DNA of 64,000 bases. Origin: Candidatus Methylomirabilota bacterium (GTDB lineage: Bacteria; Methylomirabilota; Methylomirabilia; Methylomirabilales; Methylomirabilaceae). This document shows positions 29,011 through 42,483 of this stretch, piece by piece. Each line of letters begins with the position of its first letter. Position 1 is the first letter of the stretch. The stretch covers positions 1 to 64,000 of the forward strand of contig PQAM01000017.1 of NCBI GenBank assembly GCA_003104975.1, read 5' to 3'. Both the position numbers and the translations under genes were made by a program. Below the pieces are notes generated by a model. The model had not been told where the DNA came from and ran no database searches. It worked only from the letters and a program-made list of their open reading frames with translations.

Positions 29011-29390
29011 GGTTAACGGAGCGGACAAGGCGGGTGAGAGCCGGTTCAGACAGAGGCGCGGGTGAGCTGGGCCTTGCTGTCTGCGCGCAAGAAAGTGTTG
29101 ACAGGATCGGCTGGCGGCGATAAGGATAGTGCGGGTTCCGGCGGCCATCAAGCCGCGGTACCCCAATACGGAATCGACTGAATAGGGTGGTGCAGACTGT
29201 GGGGAACGGAACCGAACGCATGCTGATTGTACCGCGGTCTTCAATGTCGAGCGTTGTGCGCGCCGGCCGCGCGATGGTTCCGGTCCGCGTAAGCCGGCGC
29301 GAGCCGACCCGGGACCGGGTCGATACGACGTCACCGAAGCTGCGCTTTCATCATTATCGGGCGGTGCAGTGGATACTGACGGGCGGGCCG

Positions 29391-29786
29391 ATGGCGGCGG
29401 CCTATGTCCCCGTCGTTGAGCATGACGACTGCCGGGGTTGCCTGGTCTGCACCCGTACCACCGATTGGTTTATGGAGTTCGCGCGCCTGGCCCATCGTCT
29501 GACCGGGATCAATCTGCGCGACTGCCTGCACTGGGGCCATCTGTTCGACAATCCGAAGCCGCTGATTGTGCCTGCCTCGAACCTGCTTCGGTGCAACCAG
29601 AGTACGGTAGCGGAACTAGGCGACAGCTACCTCAGCCTCAGCGAACACGCCCGTCCTCCTTTACGGGATCACTGGTCGTCTGACCAGACCCTGTCACAGC
29701 GCGAACGGTTTGAGGACCGATTGATCATCGTGGGCAGGATGGTGGAACTGTGGGAGGATGGGCAGTACATCGGCTGGCCCAGTTAG
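29391..29786 (+). CDS. Hypothetical Cys-containing protein (131 aa)
   Basis: Not recognised. The convincing part starts at ATG 29391: AAAYVPVVEHDDCRGCLVCTRTTDWFMEFARLAHRLTGINLRDCLHWGHLFDNPKP, ending ERFEDRLIIVGRMVELWEDGQYIGWPS. The DCRGCLVC group could bind a metal. The frame stays open upstream to 29187, but that arginine/serine-rich stretch looks non-coding, and no start has a good ribosome-binding site. 29011-29390 otherwise contains only a TTGACA at 29098 with a poor -10. Convergent with the PBP gene. Confidence 0.55.
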   Translation: MAAAYVPVVEHDDCRGCLVCTRTTDWFMEFARLAHRLTGINLRDCLHWGHLFDNPKPLIVPASNLLRCNQSTVAELGDSYLSLSEHARPPLRDHWSSDQTLSQRERFEDRLIIVGRMVELWEDGQYIGWPS

Positions 29787-29799
29787 ACAGCCGCCCTTC

Positions 29800-31998
29800 T
29801 CACCTGAAGAAAAACTCCTTGACAGCATCCTTGTCGTCGGCTGTGGTGGGACGCCCGGATAGGTAGTTGACCAGCGCCGGCGCCACGTTCTCCGGCATCG
29901 GGAAATCTTCCAGAGGTGTATCCTGAAGGGCCCGCTGCATGAAGCGGGTCCAGATGGGAACGGCGAGGGTCGCGGCCGATTCGTGCGGCCCCAGTGACCG
30001 CTTGGTGTCGTAGCCGAGCCAGACACCTGCGACGAGCGTGGGCGTATACCCGATGAACCAGGCATCAGTGGCTGCCTGAGTCGTTCCCGTTTTACCCGCT
30101 ATGACCCTTCCCAGGATGCGCGCGCGCGACCCCGTCCCCCGCTCGATGACGCCCGTCAGGACGTTGGTCAGAACAAATGCCGTCTCGGCCCTCATCACCT
30201 GTTGCCCCGCCGGGGTGTACTCTTCCAGGAGCGCGTCTTTGTTGTCCGTCACCTTCCTGATGCCGTAGGGTAGAAACCGTATTCCCGAATGTGCAAAGAC
30301 GCCGAAGGCCGAGACCATCTCAGACAATGTGACCTCCGAGACGCCGAGGGCCAGCGCGTACTCCCTGCGCAGCGGACTCTCAATCCCGAGGGTGCGGGCC
30401 AGCTCGATGACCGGATCGACCCCGAGCTGCTCAATCAGCTTAACCGCAACCACGTTGACGGAGTGTTCGAGCCCATATCGTAACGTGGTCGGGCCGCGGA
30501 ACTTCCGATCGTAGTTATCGGGGCTCCAGTCGGTTCGTTTCCCGTCCACAAGGATTGGATAGCGTACGGGCGTGTCGTTGATGATCGTGGACGGGGTGAG
30601 CCCGCGATCAAAGGCTGCCGCGTAGACGAGCGGTTTGAAGGCCGAACCCGGCTGCCGCCTGGCCTGCAGCGCGCGGTTGAACTTGGATCGCTCGAAATCG
30701 TAGCCGCCGATCATCGCCTTGACGCCCCCATCTCTCGGATCGATGGCGAGGAAGGCGCCCTCCATCTCAGGATCCTGTTCAAGGTTCAGATTCAACGTCT
30801 TGGTTTTTTTATTGACACTGAGGATCTGCGCCTTCACCTCCATTCCGACCTGAAGCTGTTGGTGCGGTTGCGAGGTGTTGAGCCAACGGATCTTGTCAAG
30901 GGCGATCTCGCCGTGATAGCCGCCGATCTGAACCGTGATAGCCTTCGGTAGAACCTTCGTAACGGTCGCGCGAAGGGTCTCGCCCGCCTTCGGGATCAGG
31001 TAGGTGGGAGCGGTACGGTCGGTGATCGTAACGGTTGGGGATCGTGGTCGGGGTGCGCGAAAGCCGCGAGCCTTGTCGATCTCCCTCAACCCCTCGATCA
31101 GGGCCGCCTCCGCGGCGCGTTGCGCAGCGATGTTCAGTGTCGTGTAGACCTTGAGGCCGCCATGGTAGACGGCGTAGGTGCCGTAGGTGTCCTCCAGTTG
31201 CTGGCGGATGTATTCGACGAAGTAGGGGCCGAGGTTCCGGGTCTTCTCGAACGGAAACTCGTCGAATGTCGCGGTCAGGGCAGACGCCGCCTGCTGCTTG
31301 GTAATAAACCCCTCCTCAACCATCCGGGCCAGCACATGATTCCGGCGGCCTATTGCCCGTTCCTTGTCGGTGATCGGGGAGTAGTAGTTCGGCGCCCTCG
31401 GCAGGCCGGCGAGGGTGGCCGCCTCGGCAAGATTCAACTGCTCGACCGTTTTCTTGAAGTAGGTATGAGCGGCGGACTCCACCCCATAGGCCCCATGCCC
31501 GAAATAGACCTGATTGAGGTAGAGCTCAAGGATCTGGTTCTTGGAGTAGTGTTTCTCGATTTCGAGCGCCAGGATGGCCTCCTTGATCTTCCTCGACAGG
31601 TGTTTCTCCGGGGTGAGCAGCAGCAGCTTCGCCAACTGTTGGGTGATGGAGCTTCCGCCCTCAGCGGGGCGCAGCGCCCGCAGGTTGACAAGCACCGCTC
31701 GCGCGATACCCCGGAAATTGATCCCGCGATGCTGGTAGAACTGGGCATCTTCAACCGCGATCAGGGCATTGATCAGGTGGCGGGGGATCTTGTCCAGTGG
31801 CGTCCAGAAGCGCTTCTGCTCATACAGGGTCGCGAATGGCTCATCGTGATCGGAATACAGCGTGGTTACGAGACTGGGCTGATACTCCTCAAGCGCATCA
31901 AGTGTGGGGAGATCTCGGAGATAGGTCACCAACAAGCCGCCGAGGACGCCTGAGGCGACGGCCATCAACAACAGAATAGACCAGATGATCCGCCGCAC
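29800..31998 (-). CDS. Class A penicillin-binding protein (PBP1A type)
   Basis: 732 residues: peptidoglycan glycosyltransferase plus transpeptidase. Membrane anchor IIWSILLLMAVASGVLGGLLV; GT51 domain with VEDAQFYQHRGIN, GGSSITQQLAKLLLL and LELYLNQVYFGHGAYGVE; an S1/OB-like insert (RATVTKVLPKAITVQIGGYHGEIALDKI...VGMEVKAQILSVNKK); transpeptidase with SxxK in PGSAFKPLVY, SVN in EHSVNVVAV and KTG in AGKTGTT. The OB insert is typical of PBP1A (mrcA). GTG start at 31998; no strong ribosome-binding site. Divergent from tyrS across 224 bases containing the perfect palindrome CTGGATATCCAG (32017-32028). Confidence 0.92.
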   Translation of the reverse strand: MRRIIWSILLLMAVASGVLGGLLVTYLRDLPTLDALEEYQPSLVTTLYSDHDEPFATLYEQKRFWTPLDKIPRHLINALIAVEDAQFYQHRGINFRGIARAVLVNLRALRPAEGGSSITQQLAKLLLLTPEKHLSRKIKEAILALEIEKHYSKNQILELYLNQVYFGHGAYGVESAAHTYFKKTVEQLNLAEAATLAGLPRAPNYYSPITDKERAIGRRNHVLARMVEEGFITKQQAASALTATFDEFPFEKTRNLGPYFVEYIRQQLEDTYGTYAVYHGGLKVYTTLNIAAQRAAEAALIEGLREIDKARGFRAPRPRSPTVTITDRTAPTYLIPKAGETLRATVTKVLPKAITVQIGGYHGEIALDKIRWLNTSQPHQQLQVGMEVKAQILSVNKKTKTLNLNLEQDPEMEGAFLAIDPRDGGVKAMIGGYDFERSKFNRALQARRQPGSAFKPLVYAAAFDRGLTPSTIINDTPVRYPILVDGKRTDWSPDNYDRKFRGPTTLRYGLEHSVNVVAVKLIEQLGVDPVIELARTLGIESPLRREYALALGVSEVTLSEMVSAFGVFAHSGIRFLPYGIRKVTDNKDALLEEYTPAGQQVMRAETAFVLTNVLTGVIERGTGSRARILGRVIAGKTGTTQAATDAWFIGYTPTLVAGVWLGYDTKRSLGPHESAATLAVPIWTRFMQRALQDTPLEDFPMPENVAPALVNYLSGRPTTADDKDAVKEFFFR

Positions 31999-32066
31999 CG
32001 ACTATGTCTCTATATGCTGGATATCCAGAGAAGTGGTCACTGAACCGCTCAATATGCCGATCTCGA

Positions 32067-32095
32067 TTGACACCACTATAACAGAGCAATAAGAC
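32067..32095 (+). promoter_or_regulatory. Candidate tyrS promoter
   Basis: TTGACA at 32067 and TAAGAC at 32090 with 17-base spacing, 130 bases upstream of tyrS. The -10 is imperfect. Confidence 0.35.
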
Positions 32096-32222
32096 CCCAA
32101 CAAGTGTCGCCGGCCTCGTTGTTCACGATGATCGACGGGACATGAGGCGGAACGGTTTGAGGTTGCAGGGAGCGTACGCTTATGCTAGAAAGGCAACCAC
32201 CCCCACAATGGAGAACTCGCAG

Positions 32223-33470
32223 ATGAATGACGTGAAAGCGCAAGCCTATGAGCAACTGTGCGCCCTCCGGCGCGCTACGGTGGAGATCATCTCCGAGGCG
32301 GAACTGCTTGCGAAACTTGAGCGCTCGCTACAAACCGGCGTCCCGCTCCGCGTCAAGCTTGGCGCCGATCCCTCCGCGCCGGACCTGCACCTTGGCCATA
32401 CTGTCGTTTTGAGAAAGCTGCGGCAGTTCCAGGATCTGGGTCATCGGGTGATCTTTCTCATCGGCGATTTTACCGGCATGATCGGCGACCCGACGGGACG
32501 ATCAGAGACCCGGAAGCCATTAACGTCCGAGGAGGTCCGGGCGAACGCGGAGACCTATAAAAGACAGATCTTCCGGATTCTTGATGAAGGTCGGACCGAG
32601 ATTCGTTTCAACAGTGAGTGGCTGAGTCGGATGGACTTCGCCGGCGTAATCCGCCTGGCGGCCCAGTATACGGTGGCCCGGTTGTTGGAGCGGGACGATT
32701 TCGAAAAGCGATACCGGGAGGGACGGCCTATCGGGATCCATGAGTTTCTCTACCCGCTGGCCCAAGGGTACGATTCCGTCGTGCTCAGGGCCGATGTTGA
32801 ACTGGGCGGTACCGATCAGAAGTTCAACCTGCTCGTGGGACGGGAGCTGCAACGCGCCTATGGGCAGGAGCCGCAGGTCGCGCTCATCACACCCTTACTG
32901 GAAGGGACCGATGGGGTGCAGAAGATGAGCAAAAGCCTCGGCAACTATATCGGGATCGATGAGCCGGCCAGAGAGGTATTTGGAAAGGCGATGTCGATTC
33001 CAGATGAGTTGATTGTGAAGTACGCCGAGTTGGTGGCCGGGATGTCACTGGAGGCGGTAGAGGCGATGGATGAGGGGTTGAAGGCCGGCACGCTGCATCC
33101 TAGGACAGCGAAGGTCGAGTTAGCCAAGAGGCTGGCGGCGCTCTATCGTGGTGAGCCGGCCGCCGAAGAGGCGGCGACTGAGTTCGATCGGATCTTCCGC
33201 GAGAAGCGGCTACCTGACGAGATCGATCTGTTTATCATAGAGGATGCGAAGGCCGACGTAGATATCGCCTGGCTGATCAAAGAGTCCGGTGGGACCAAGA
33301 GCCTCTCGGAGGCCAGGAGGTTGATTCGTCAGGGCGGCGTGAGTCTTGATGGGGAGGTCGTCCGGAATGAAACCTTGAAGGTTCCGATGGAACGGGAGCA
33401 CCTGCTGAAGGTGGGCAAGCGATTTTTCCGACGGGTGAAAAAGAGTCGTCAGCCGAAAGAAAATGCTTGA
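32223..33470 (+). CDS. tyrS: Tyrosyl-tRNA synthetase
   Basis: 415 residues from ATG 32223, chosen because GGAG is eight bases upstream; an in-frame ATG at 32208 contains that site. Class I signatures HLGHT (HIGH) and KMSKS are present, together with [14 protein letters not shown] and the tyrosine/tRNA segment [34 protein letters not shown]. The C-terminal S4 domain is [23 protein letters not shown]. The KMSKS rather than KFGKT form marks the TyrZ-like subgroup. The rRNA promoter P1 overlaps its stop codon. Confidence 0.96.
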   Translation: MNDVKAQAYEQLCALRRATVEIISEAELLAKLERSLQTGVPLRVKLGADPSAPDLHLGHTVVLRKLRQFQDLGHRVIFLIGDFTGMIGDPTGRSETRKPLTSEEVRANAETYKRQIFRILDEGRTEIRFNSEWLSRMDFAGVIRLAAQYTVARLLERDDFEKRYREGRPIGIHEFLYPLAQGYDSVVLRADVELGGTDQKFNLLVGRELQRAYGQEPQVALITPLLEGTDGVQKMSKSLGNYIGIDEPAREVFGKAMSIPDELIVKYAELVAGMSLEAVEAMDEGLKAGTLHPRTAKVELAKRLAALYRGEPAAEEAATEFDRIFREKRLPDEIDLFIIEDAKADVDIAWLIKESGGTKSLSEARRLIRQGGVSLDGEVVRNETLKVPMEREHLLKVGKRFFRRVKKSRQPKENA

Positions 33471-33495
33471 CAGCTACGATGCCTTATTGTACTTT
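33467..33495 (+). promoter_or_regulatory. rRNA promoter P1
   Basis: TTGACA (33467-33472), 17 bases, TACTTT (33490-33495). The -35 overlaps the end of tyrS. First of two tandem promoters in front of the rRNA operon. Confidence 0.6.
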
Positions 33496-33522
33496 ACAAC
33501 TTCCGTTATTCGATATTGAGCA

Positions 33523-33551
33523 TTGACGTATTCGAAATGATGCTCTATATT
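33523..33551 (+). promoter_or_regulatory. rRNA promoter P2
   Basis: TTGACG (33523-33528), 17 bases, TATATT (33546-33551): five of six at -35 and a strong -10, with an AT-rich stretch just upstream that may serve as an UP element. Predicted start near 33558, about 150 bases before 16S. Confidence 0.75.
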
Positions 33552-33567
33552 AACTGGAGAAGCGGTG

Positions 33568-33590
33568 CCCGGCAACCTTGCCGGGTTTTT
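33568..33590 (+). terminator. Intrinsic terminator-like hairpin in the rRNA leader
   Basis: CCCGGCAA (33568-33575), CC, TTGCCGGG (33578-33585), then TTTTT. It lies about 10-30 bases downstream of the P2 start and upstream of boxA and 16S. It could be the tyrS terminator, but both readable rRNA promoters lie before it. Confidence 0.75.
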
Positions 33591-33595
33591 CTGAC

Positions 33596-33607
33596 TGTTC
33601 TTTGACA
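33596..33607 (+). promoter_or_regulatory. boxA antitermination element of the 16S leader
   Basis: TGTTCTTTGACA matches the boxA consensus TGCTCTTTAACA closely, and the following AATAGAATATCG resembles the sequence after the spacer boxA at 35707. Loading site for NusB/NusE-type antitermination factors. Confidence 0.75.
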
Positions 33608-33708
33608 ATAGAATATCGTTGCTACTGACTTGAGGGCGGATGAAGTTTGCCAGAGCGAGTCGACCGGAAACGGAAGCTCGCTTCGAGGCTTATACCTCGT
33701 GCGTTTCA

Positions 33709-35257
<1,549 letters not shown>

Positions 35258-35404
35258 CTAAGGAGTAATTAGAAACTCCCAGGTCAATGTACCCCAAGTC
35301 GGTAGCAATGATATTTATTCCATCCGCAGAGTCGCGCCCCACGCCTGTGGCGTATGAGTCAGCGTGGGCGCATAACGTTGTCGATCCTCCGTGAAGTTCG
35401 AAGG

Positions 35405-35481
35405 GGGCCTTTAGCTCAGCCGGTCAGAGCGCACGCTTGATAAGCGTGAGGTCCCTGGTTCGATCCCAGGAAGGCCCACCA
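35405..35481 (+). tRNA. tRNA-Ile (GAT)
   Basis: Acceptor GGGCCTT/AAGGCCC, anticodon loop TTGATAA with anticodon GAT, encoded CCA. Standard 16S-23S spacer tRNA. Confidence 0.97.
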
Positions 35482-35549
35482 ACCCATTACTGGTGTCGGT
35501 GTAGTCATCGCGGATCAACCGCGCAAGTGGGCCCGCATCCGTAACGCAT

Positions 35550-35625
35550 GGGGATGTAGCTCAGATGGGAGAGCACCTGCTTTGCAAGCAGGGGGTCAGC
35601 GGTTCGATCCCGCTCATCTCCACCA
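35550..35625 (+). tRNA. tRNA-Ala (TGC)
   Basis: Acceptor GGGGATG/CATCTCC with the alanine identity G3:U70 pair, anticodon loop TTTGCAA giving TGC, encoded CCA. Second spacer tRNA. Confidence 0.97.
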
Positions 35626-35706
35626 TGGGGGTGTTGAGTGGGCGGTGCCCCTGACAGAGGTATCGAGCAGGTTGTAACGGACGGTTGGTGCGAGCGCTGC
35701 TCGCAG

Positions 35707-35718
35707 AGCTCTTTGACA
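35707..35718 (+). promoter_or_regulatory. boxA element in the 16S-23S spacer
   Basis: AGCTCTTTGACA followed by ATTGAATAAGCG, parallel to the leader boxA. Antitermination site for the 23S part. Confidence 0.75.
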
Positions 35719-35783
35719 ATTGAATAAGCGATCCGGGTCTCCACTAAATAATTCATACAGACCTCGATAACCATAATAATTGG

Positions 35784-38810
<3,027 letters not shown>

Positions 38811-38842
38811 AATTATTTTTTTCTCTGTATGGATGTTCGGTC

Positions 38843-39160
38843 ATGAAGTGGATCGCGTTGTGGCTGGTATGCGTAGTCGGGATCGTACTTTATCCGGCTA
38901 TGTCGAACGGATGGCTCGAACGTCGTCTCGCGGCTGAAGAGAGGGGCGTCAACAGTAAGTCGGTCGCGTCAAAACTCGATATAAATACGGCGTCAATGCG
39001 GGAGCTTCAAAGGCTTCCCGGTATCAGCCCTGAAGTGGCCGAGCGAGTCGTTCGGAATCGACCCTATCATAAACTTGATGAATTAATCGTCAGAAACGTG
39101 TTGGGGCGGAAGGAATTGGCAAGAATCAAGGAGTGGGTTCGGGTGAATGGAGTGCAGTGA
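38843..39160 (+). CDS. Membrane-anchored helix-hairpin-helix (ComEA-like) protein inside the rRNA operon
   Basis: 105 residues. N-terminal signal/anchor KWIALWLVCVVGIVLYPAM, then a ComEA-type helix-hairpin-helix DNA-binding domain: KLDINTASMRELQRLPGISPEVAERVVRNRPYHKLDELIVRNVLGRKELARIKEWV, with both the LPGI hairpin and the VLGRKEL second hairpin. ComEA-like proteins bind incoming DNA in the periplasm. The gene lies between 23S and 5S rRNA on the same strand, 32 bases after 23S, so it is presumably transcribed with rRNA. No clear ribosome-binding site is visible. The domain is too well formed to be a chance reading frame. Confidence 0.85.
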   Translation: MKWIALWLVCVVGIVLYPAMSNGWLERRLAAEERGVNSKSVASKLDINTASMRELQRLPGISPEVAERVVRNRPYHKLDELIVRNVLGRKELARIKEWVRVNGVQ

Positions 39161-39220
39161 AAATGTTGTCGCCCAACACGAGACTGATCCGATACAACAA
39201 GACCCGGAAAGCTGGACAGT

Positions 39221-39338
39221 TCCTGGTGGTCATAGCGGAGGGGAAACACCCGTTCCCATACCGAACACGGAAGTGAAGCCCTCCAGCGCCGATGGTACTG
39301 CGTGGGCAACTGCGCGGGAGAGTAGGTCGCCGCCAGGA
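39221..39338 (+). rRNA. 5S ribosomal RNA
   Basis: The ends TCCTGGTGGT and GCCGCCAGGA pair; the internal CACCCGTTCCCATACCGAAC is the universal 5S block. Located 410 bases after 23S because of the intervening protein gene. Confidence 0.95.
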
Positions 39339-39348
39339 TTTATTCAAC

Positions 39349-39392
39349 AAAAGCCCCCACGGCTAGCTCTACCGTGTGGGCTTTTCGTTTTT
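39349..39392 (+). terminator. Rho-independent terminator of the rRNA operon
   Basis: AAAAGCCCCCACGG pairs with CCGTGTGGGCTTTT, followed by CGTTTTTCC. It follows the 5S gene directly. Confidence 0.9.
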
Positions 39393-39496
39393 CCTGTGTT
39401 TTTGGTCGTCCTGGAGAACCTCCCGAGACTATAATAACAGCAACTCGCAAGAGAGATGTACGAATGGGTCGGGAAGGCTGAGAGAGGAAGTATCGG

Positions 39497-41119
39497 GTGA
39501 GATATAGGAAACCAGCTCAACAATGGCTGGTGAGGGCAGTCTCGCTGCTGTGTGGATTTGCGGTGGTGGCCACGCATTTACCCGTGGCCCTGGCGGGGCC
39601 GGTGACGGTTATTCTGAAAGAGCAGCGCCTGACGCTTTCCACCATCGTGATTCAAGGCGAGGAATATCTGTCGCTGGCAAATCTGGCCAAGGCTGTGGGA
39701 CGTCCGGCAAATCAAGTCGTAACCCGAGAGCGTGTCAGAATTCCCTTGGGGAGATCTGTTCTTTCACTCACAGTCGGCTCACCGGAGGTTCGAGTGGGCA
39801 CGCGCGTCGTCTCGCTGTCCAAACCGCCTCGCCGACTCGGAAGGGCGATCGTGGTGCCAATTGAGCTTGTACCGATTACCCTCGGTGCGCAGTATGGTGA
39901 AACCCGGGTCAGTTGGGACCAGGAGACGCTGACAGCCACGATCGTCGAGCGGGACCATACGCTGCGCGTCTTACGATTTCACACCTATCCAGACCATACC
40001 CGGGTCGTCCTGGAAGGTACCAGACCGCACGATTTTATCGTGTTGGATGATGGGGCATCGGGTCGGGTTGTGGTGGAGGTGAAACAAGGGATCTTGAGCC
40101 CGTTAATTCGATCGCGTCACGTGTCTGATGGTCTGGTGAGAACGATTGAAACTCAACAGCTCGGTAATGCCAGTCAGATTACTATTTATGGGATGGGGCG
40201 CAGCTTATCGAGTACGATCTTCGCCCTGCAGCGGCCTGACCGGATTGTCGTCGATCTCTTCTCGCGCGATCGGCAAGCGCGCTCTTCACGGCAGGCCGAA
40301 GCCGCGATCCAACCAACACCCGGACAAACCGTCGGGTCGAAGGCGGCAGTTCGAAGCGACGAACCGATCGCGCCGTCCGACGTATCGTCGCCGGAACACA
40401 TCATCAAGACGGTCGTCATTGACCCCGGTCATGGAGGCAGGGATTCCGGAGCGATCGGCCAGTCTGGTGCGAAAGAGAAAGACATCGTTCTTGATATCGG
40501 CCTCCGACTGCAGGAACTGATCGAAGAGACGCTTGGGATGAGGGTCATCATGACCAGGACGGAGGACATTTTCGTTCCGCTTGAAGATCGGACGATGATT
40601 GCTAATCGCCACAAGGCCGATTTTTTTATCAGTTTACACGTCAATGCCGCTCCTCAGAGTCGTGCGGTCGGCTTTGAGACCTATTTCTTGAGCCGCGAAC
40701 CGTCCGACCGGGGCGCAAAGGCGTCCGCGATCAGGGAGAATACGGCTCTCCATCTTGATGGTGTCGGTCGAGATGCCCAGCGAGGCCTCAAGACTATCCT
40801 CTGGGATATGACGCATACGTTCTACGTAAAGGAATCGAGTGAGTTGGCGGAGTCACTCCTCAATGAGCTTGGACGCCATTTCAAAGTAGAGAATCGCGGC
40901 GTGAAGTCGGCACCCTTCTACGTCTTGGTTGGGGCGGCGATGCCGTCCGTGCTGGTTGAACTCGCCTTTATCACGAATCCGGATGAAGAACAGAAGTTCG
41001 AACAGGAGTCGTATCGGCACCAGGTTGCGCAGGCCTTGCTGGCCGGTATCGCCAAGTTCAAAACACGATATGAAAAACGGGTAGGATGGGTACCTGCACC
41101 CTCGTCTGCCATGAGATGA
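39497..41119 (+). CDS. N-acetylmuramoyl-L-alanine amidase (AMIN + Amidase_3)
   Basis: 540 residues, periplasmic. Signal peptide about 1-33 (LVRAVSLLCGFAVVATHLPVALA). A copper-amine-oxidase-like N-terminal region (LTLSTIVIQGEEYLSLANLAKAVG) precedes an AMIN domain (LRFHTYPDHTRVVLEGTRPHDFIVLDD). The catalytic Amidase_3 domain has zinc ligands in VIDPGHGGRDSGA, FISLHVNA and the catalytic glutamate in VLVELAFITNPDE. It cuts the bond between MurNAc and the stem peptide for cell separation. GTG start. The following gene overlaps by 4 bases. Confidence 0.93.
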   Translation: MRYRKPAQQWLVRAVSLLCGFAVVATHLPVALAGPVTVILKEQRLTLSTIVIQGEEYLSLANLAKAVGRPANQVVTRERVRIPLGRSVLSLTVGSPEVRVGTRVVSLSKPPRRLGRAIVVPIELVPITLGAQYGETRVSWDQETLTATIVERDHTLRVLRFHTYPDHTRVVLEGTRPHDFIVLDDGASGRVVVEVKQGILSPLIRSRHVSDGLVRTIETQQLGNASQITIYGMGRSLSSTIFALQRPDRIVVDLFSRDRQARSSRQAEAAIQPTPGQTVGSKAAVRSDEPIAPSDVSSPEHIIKTVVIDPGHGGRDSGAIGQSGAKEKDIVLDIGLRLQELIEETLGMRVIMTRTEDIFVPLEDRTMIANRHKADFFISLHVNAAPQSRAVGFETYFLSREPSDRGAKASAIRENTALHLDGVGRDAQRGLKTILWDMTHTFYVKESSELAESLLNELGRHFKVENRGVKSAPFYVLVGAAMPSVLVELAFITNPDEEQKFEQESYRHQVAQALLAGIAKFKTRYEKRVGWVPAPSSAMR

Positions 41120-41676
41120 AGACCGCAGCCATCCTCATTGCCGTACTGGTGGTGATCGTTGGCGCTATCGTGCTGCGAGGCGCCGAATTCGTCGCGATGA
41201 TCCGACCCGATGTCCAGCGCACCGCTTCGGAGGCACCAAGGTCGGCACCTGAAGGAGGACGAAGGCGCGTGACGCTCTTCTTTGTCAGCCGTGACGATCA
41301 CGCCTTCCGTGAAGAGCGACGAGAGATAGAGGCGGGGACGACGATAACTGACGATGCCAAGCGGACTCTCGTCGAGCTGATGAAGGGACCGAGTGGCGAC
41401 GACCTGTCGGCAACGGTTCCTCGAGAGACGAAGGTACAGAACCTCTTTATCGACTCATCCGGGACCGCGTACGTCGATTTTGATCAAGGCATACGGAACG
41501 GTCTGATGGGGGGCGCTCAAGAGGAGCTCTACACCGTCTTCTCTATCGTCAACACGCTGGCCTCCAACTTCTCCCAGATCACGCGTGTGCAGATCCTTAT
41601 CGAGGGGGCCGAGACGGCAACATTGGCCGGACATGTGGACACACGCACGGCCTTACTACCGCAATACGTCTTTTGA
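41116..41676 (+). CDS. GerMN-domain membrane protein
   Basis: 186 residues. An N-terminal membrane anchor (TAAILIAVLVVIVGAIVLRGAEFV) is followed by a GerMN domain: RVTLFFVSRDDHAFREERREIE...LVELMKGPSGDDLSATVPRETKVQNLFIDSSGTAYVDFDQGI...QEELYTVFSIVNTLASNFSQITRVQILIEG. GerMN proteins often accompany amidases and act in the cell envelope. Start ATG 41116 overlaps the amidase stop (ATGA). Confidence 0.85.
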   Translation: MKTAAILIAVLVVIVGAIVLRGAEFVAMIRPDVQRTASEAPRSAPEGGRRRVTLFFVSRDDHAFREERREIEAGTTITDDAKRTLVELMKGPSGDDLSATVPRETKVQNLFIDSSGTAYVDFDQGIRNGLMGGAQEELYTVFSIVNTLASNFSQITRVQILIEGAETATLAGHVDTRTALLPQYVF

Positions 41677-41709
41677 GATCTGTCGGATAATCGTATGAAA
41701 GGAGAGCCC

Positions 41710-42447
41710 GTGAGGAGTGATGGTCGAAAGGTAGATGAGATCAGGCCGATAAAGATAAACCGCGGTTATCTGAGACATGCCGAGGGGTCGCTACTCATTG
41801 AGGTCGGTGAGACCCGGGTCCTCTGCACGGCGACGGTAGAGGAGAAGGTCCCGCAGTTTCTGCGCGCGACCGGTCAGGGGTGGGTGACCGCCGAATATGG
41901 CATGCTCCCCCGCGCGACCACGACAAGAACGCCTCGGGAATCGGCGACCGGGCGCGCCAGCGGCCGGACCTTTGAGATTCAGCGTCTGATCGGCCGCTCC
42001 TTACGGGCTGTGATCGATCTGACGCGATTGGGGGAGCGAACGGTGCTGGTCGATTGCGACGTGATCCAGGCCGACGGCGGGACCCGAACCACCGCCATTA
42101 CGGGGGCCTTTGTGGCGATGGCCGATGCGCTCGCTCGGCTCCAAGAGAACGGGCAACTGAAGGGGCCGCTCCTGAAGGATTTTGTCGCCGGCGTGAGCGT
42201 CGGGTATGTCGACGGGGAACTGTTGCTGGATCTGAACTACCCCGAGGACTCTATGGCCGACGTCGATATGAATGTCGTCATGACCGGCTCCGGGAGATTT
42301 GTTGAGGTCCAGGGGACCGCCGAGGAGATCCCTTTTGATAAGGCGCAGTTGGATGAGATGCTCGGCTTGGCGACACGAGGGATCGACCGGTTTGTCGACC
42401 TTCAACGGGGGTTGTTGGGGACTGAGATCAACGGCCTGAAGATGTAA
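41710..42447 (+). CDS. rph: Ribonuclease PH
   Basis: 245 residues from GTG 41710 ([31 protein letters not shown]). AAAGGAG lies just upstream and overlaps an in-frame ATG at 41695, so the GTG is preferred and gives the normal family N-terminus. Phosphorolytic 3'-5' trimming of tRNA precursors; signatures [15 protein letters not shown] and [21 protein letters not shown]. Neighbour of rdgB as in many genomes. Confidence 0.95.
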   Translation: MRSDGRKVDEIRPIKINRGYLRHAEGSLLIEVGETRVLCTATVEEKVPQFLRATGQGWVTAEYGMLPRATTTRTPRESATGRASGRTFEIQRLIGRSLRAVIDLTRLGERTVLVDCDVIQADGGTRTTAITGAFVAMADALARLQENGQLKGPLLKDFVAGVSVGYVDGELLLDLNYPEDSMADVDMNVVMTGSGRFVEVQGTAEEIPFDKAQLDEMLGLATRGIDRFVDLQRGLLGTEINGLKM

Positions 42448-42483
42448 AGATGTAGCTTGACATCGGGGGGCGAGGTTTCTAGA

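Noticed and set aside
32017-32028. CTGGATATCCAG as an operator between the PBP gene and tyrS
   Set aside because: A perfect 12-base palindrome, but alone and short; not enough to call a regulatory site.
33602-33625. TTGACA at the 16S leader boxA as a third rRNA promoter
   Set aside because: No -10 at the right distance; the same bases form the boxA element, repeated in the 16S-23S spacer.
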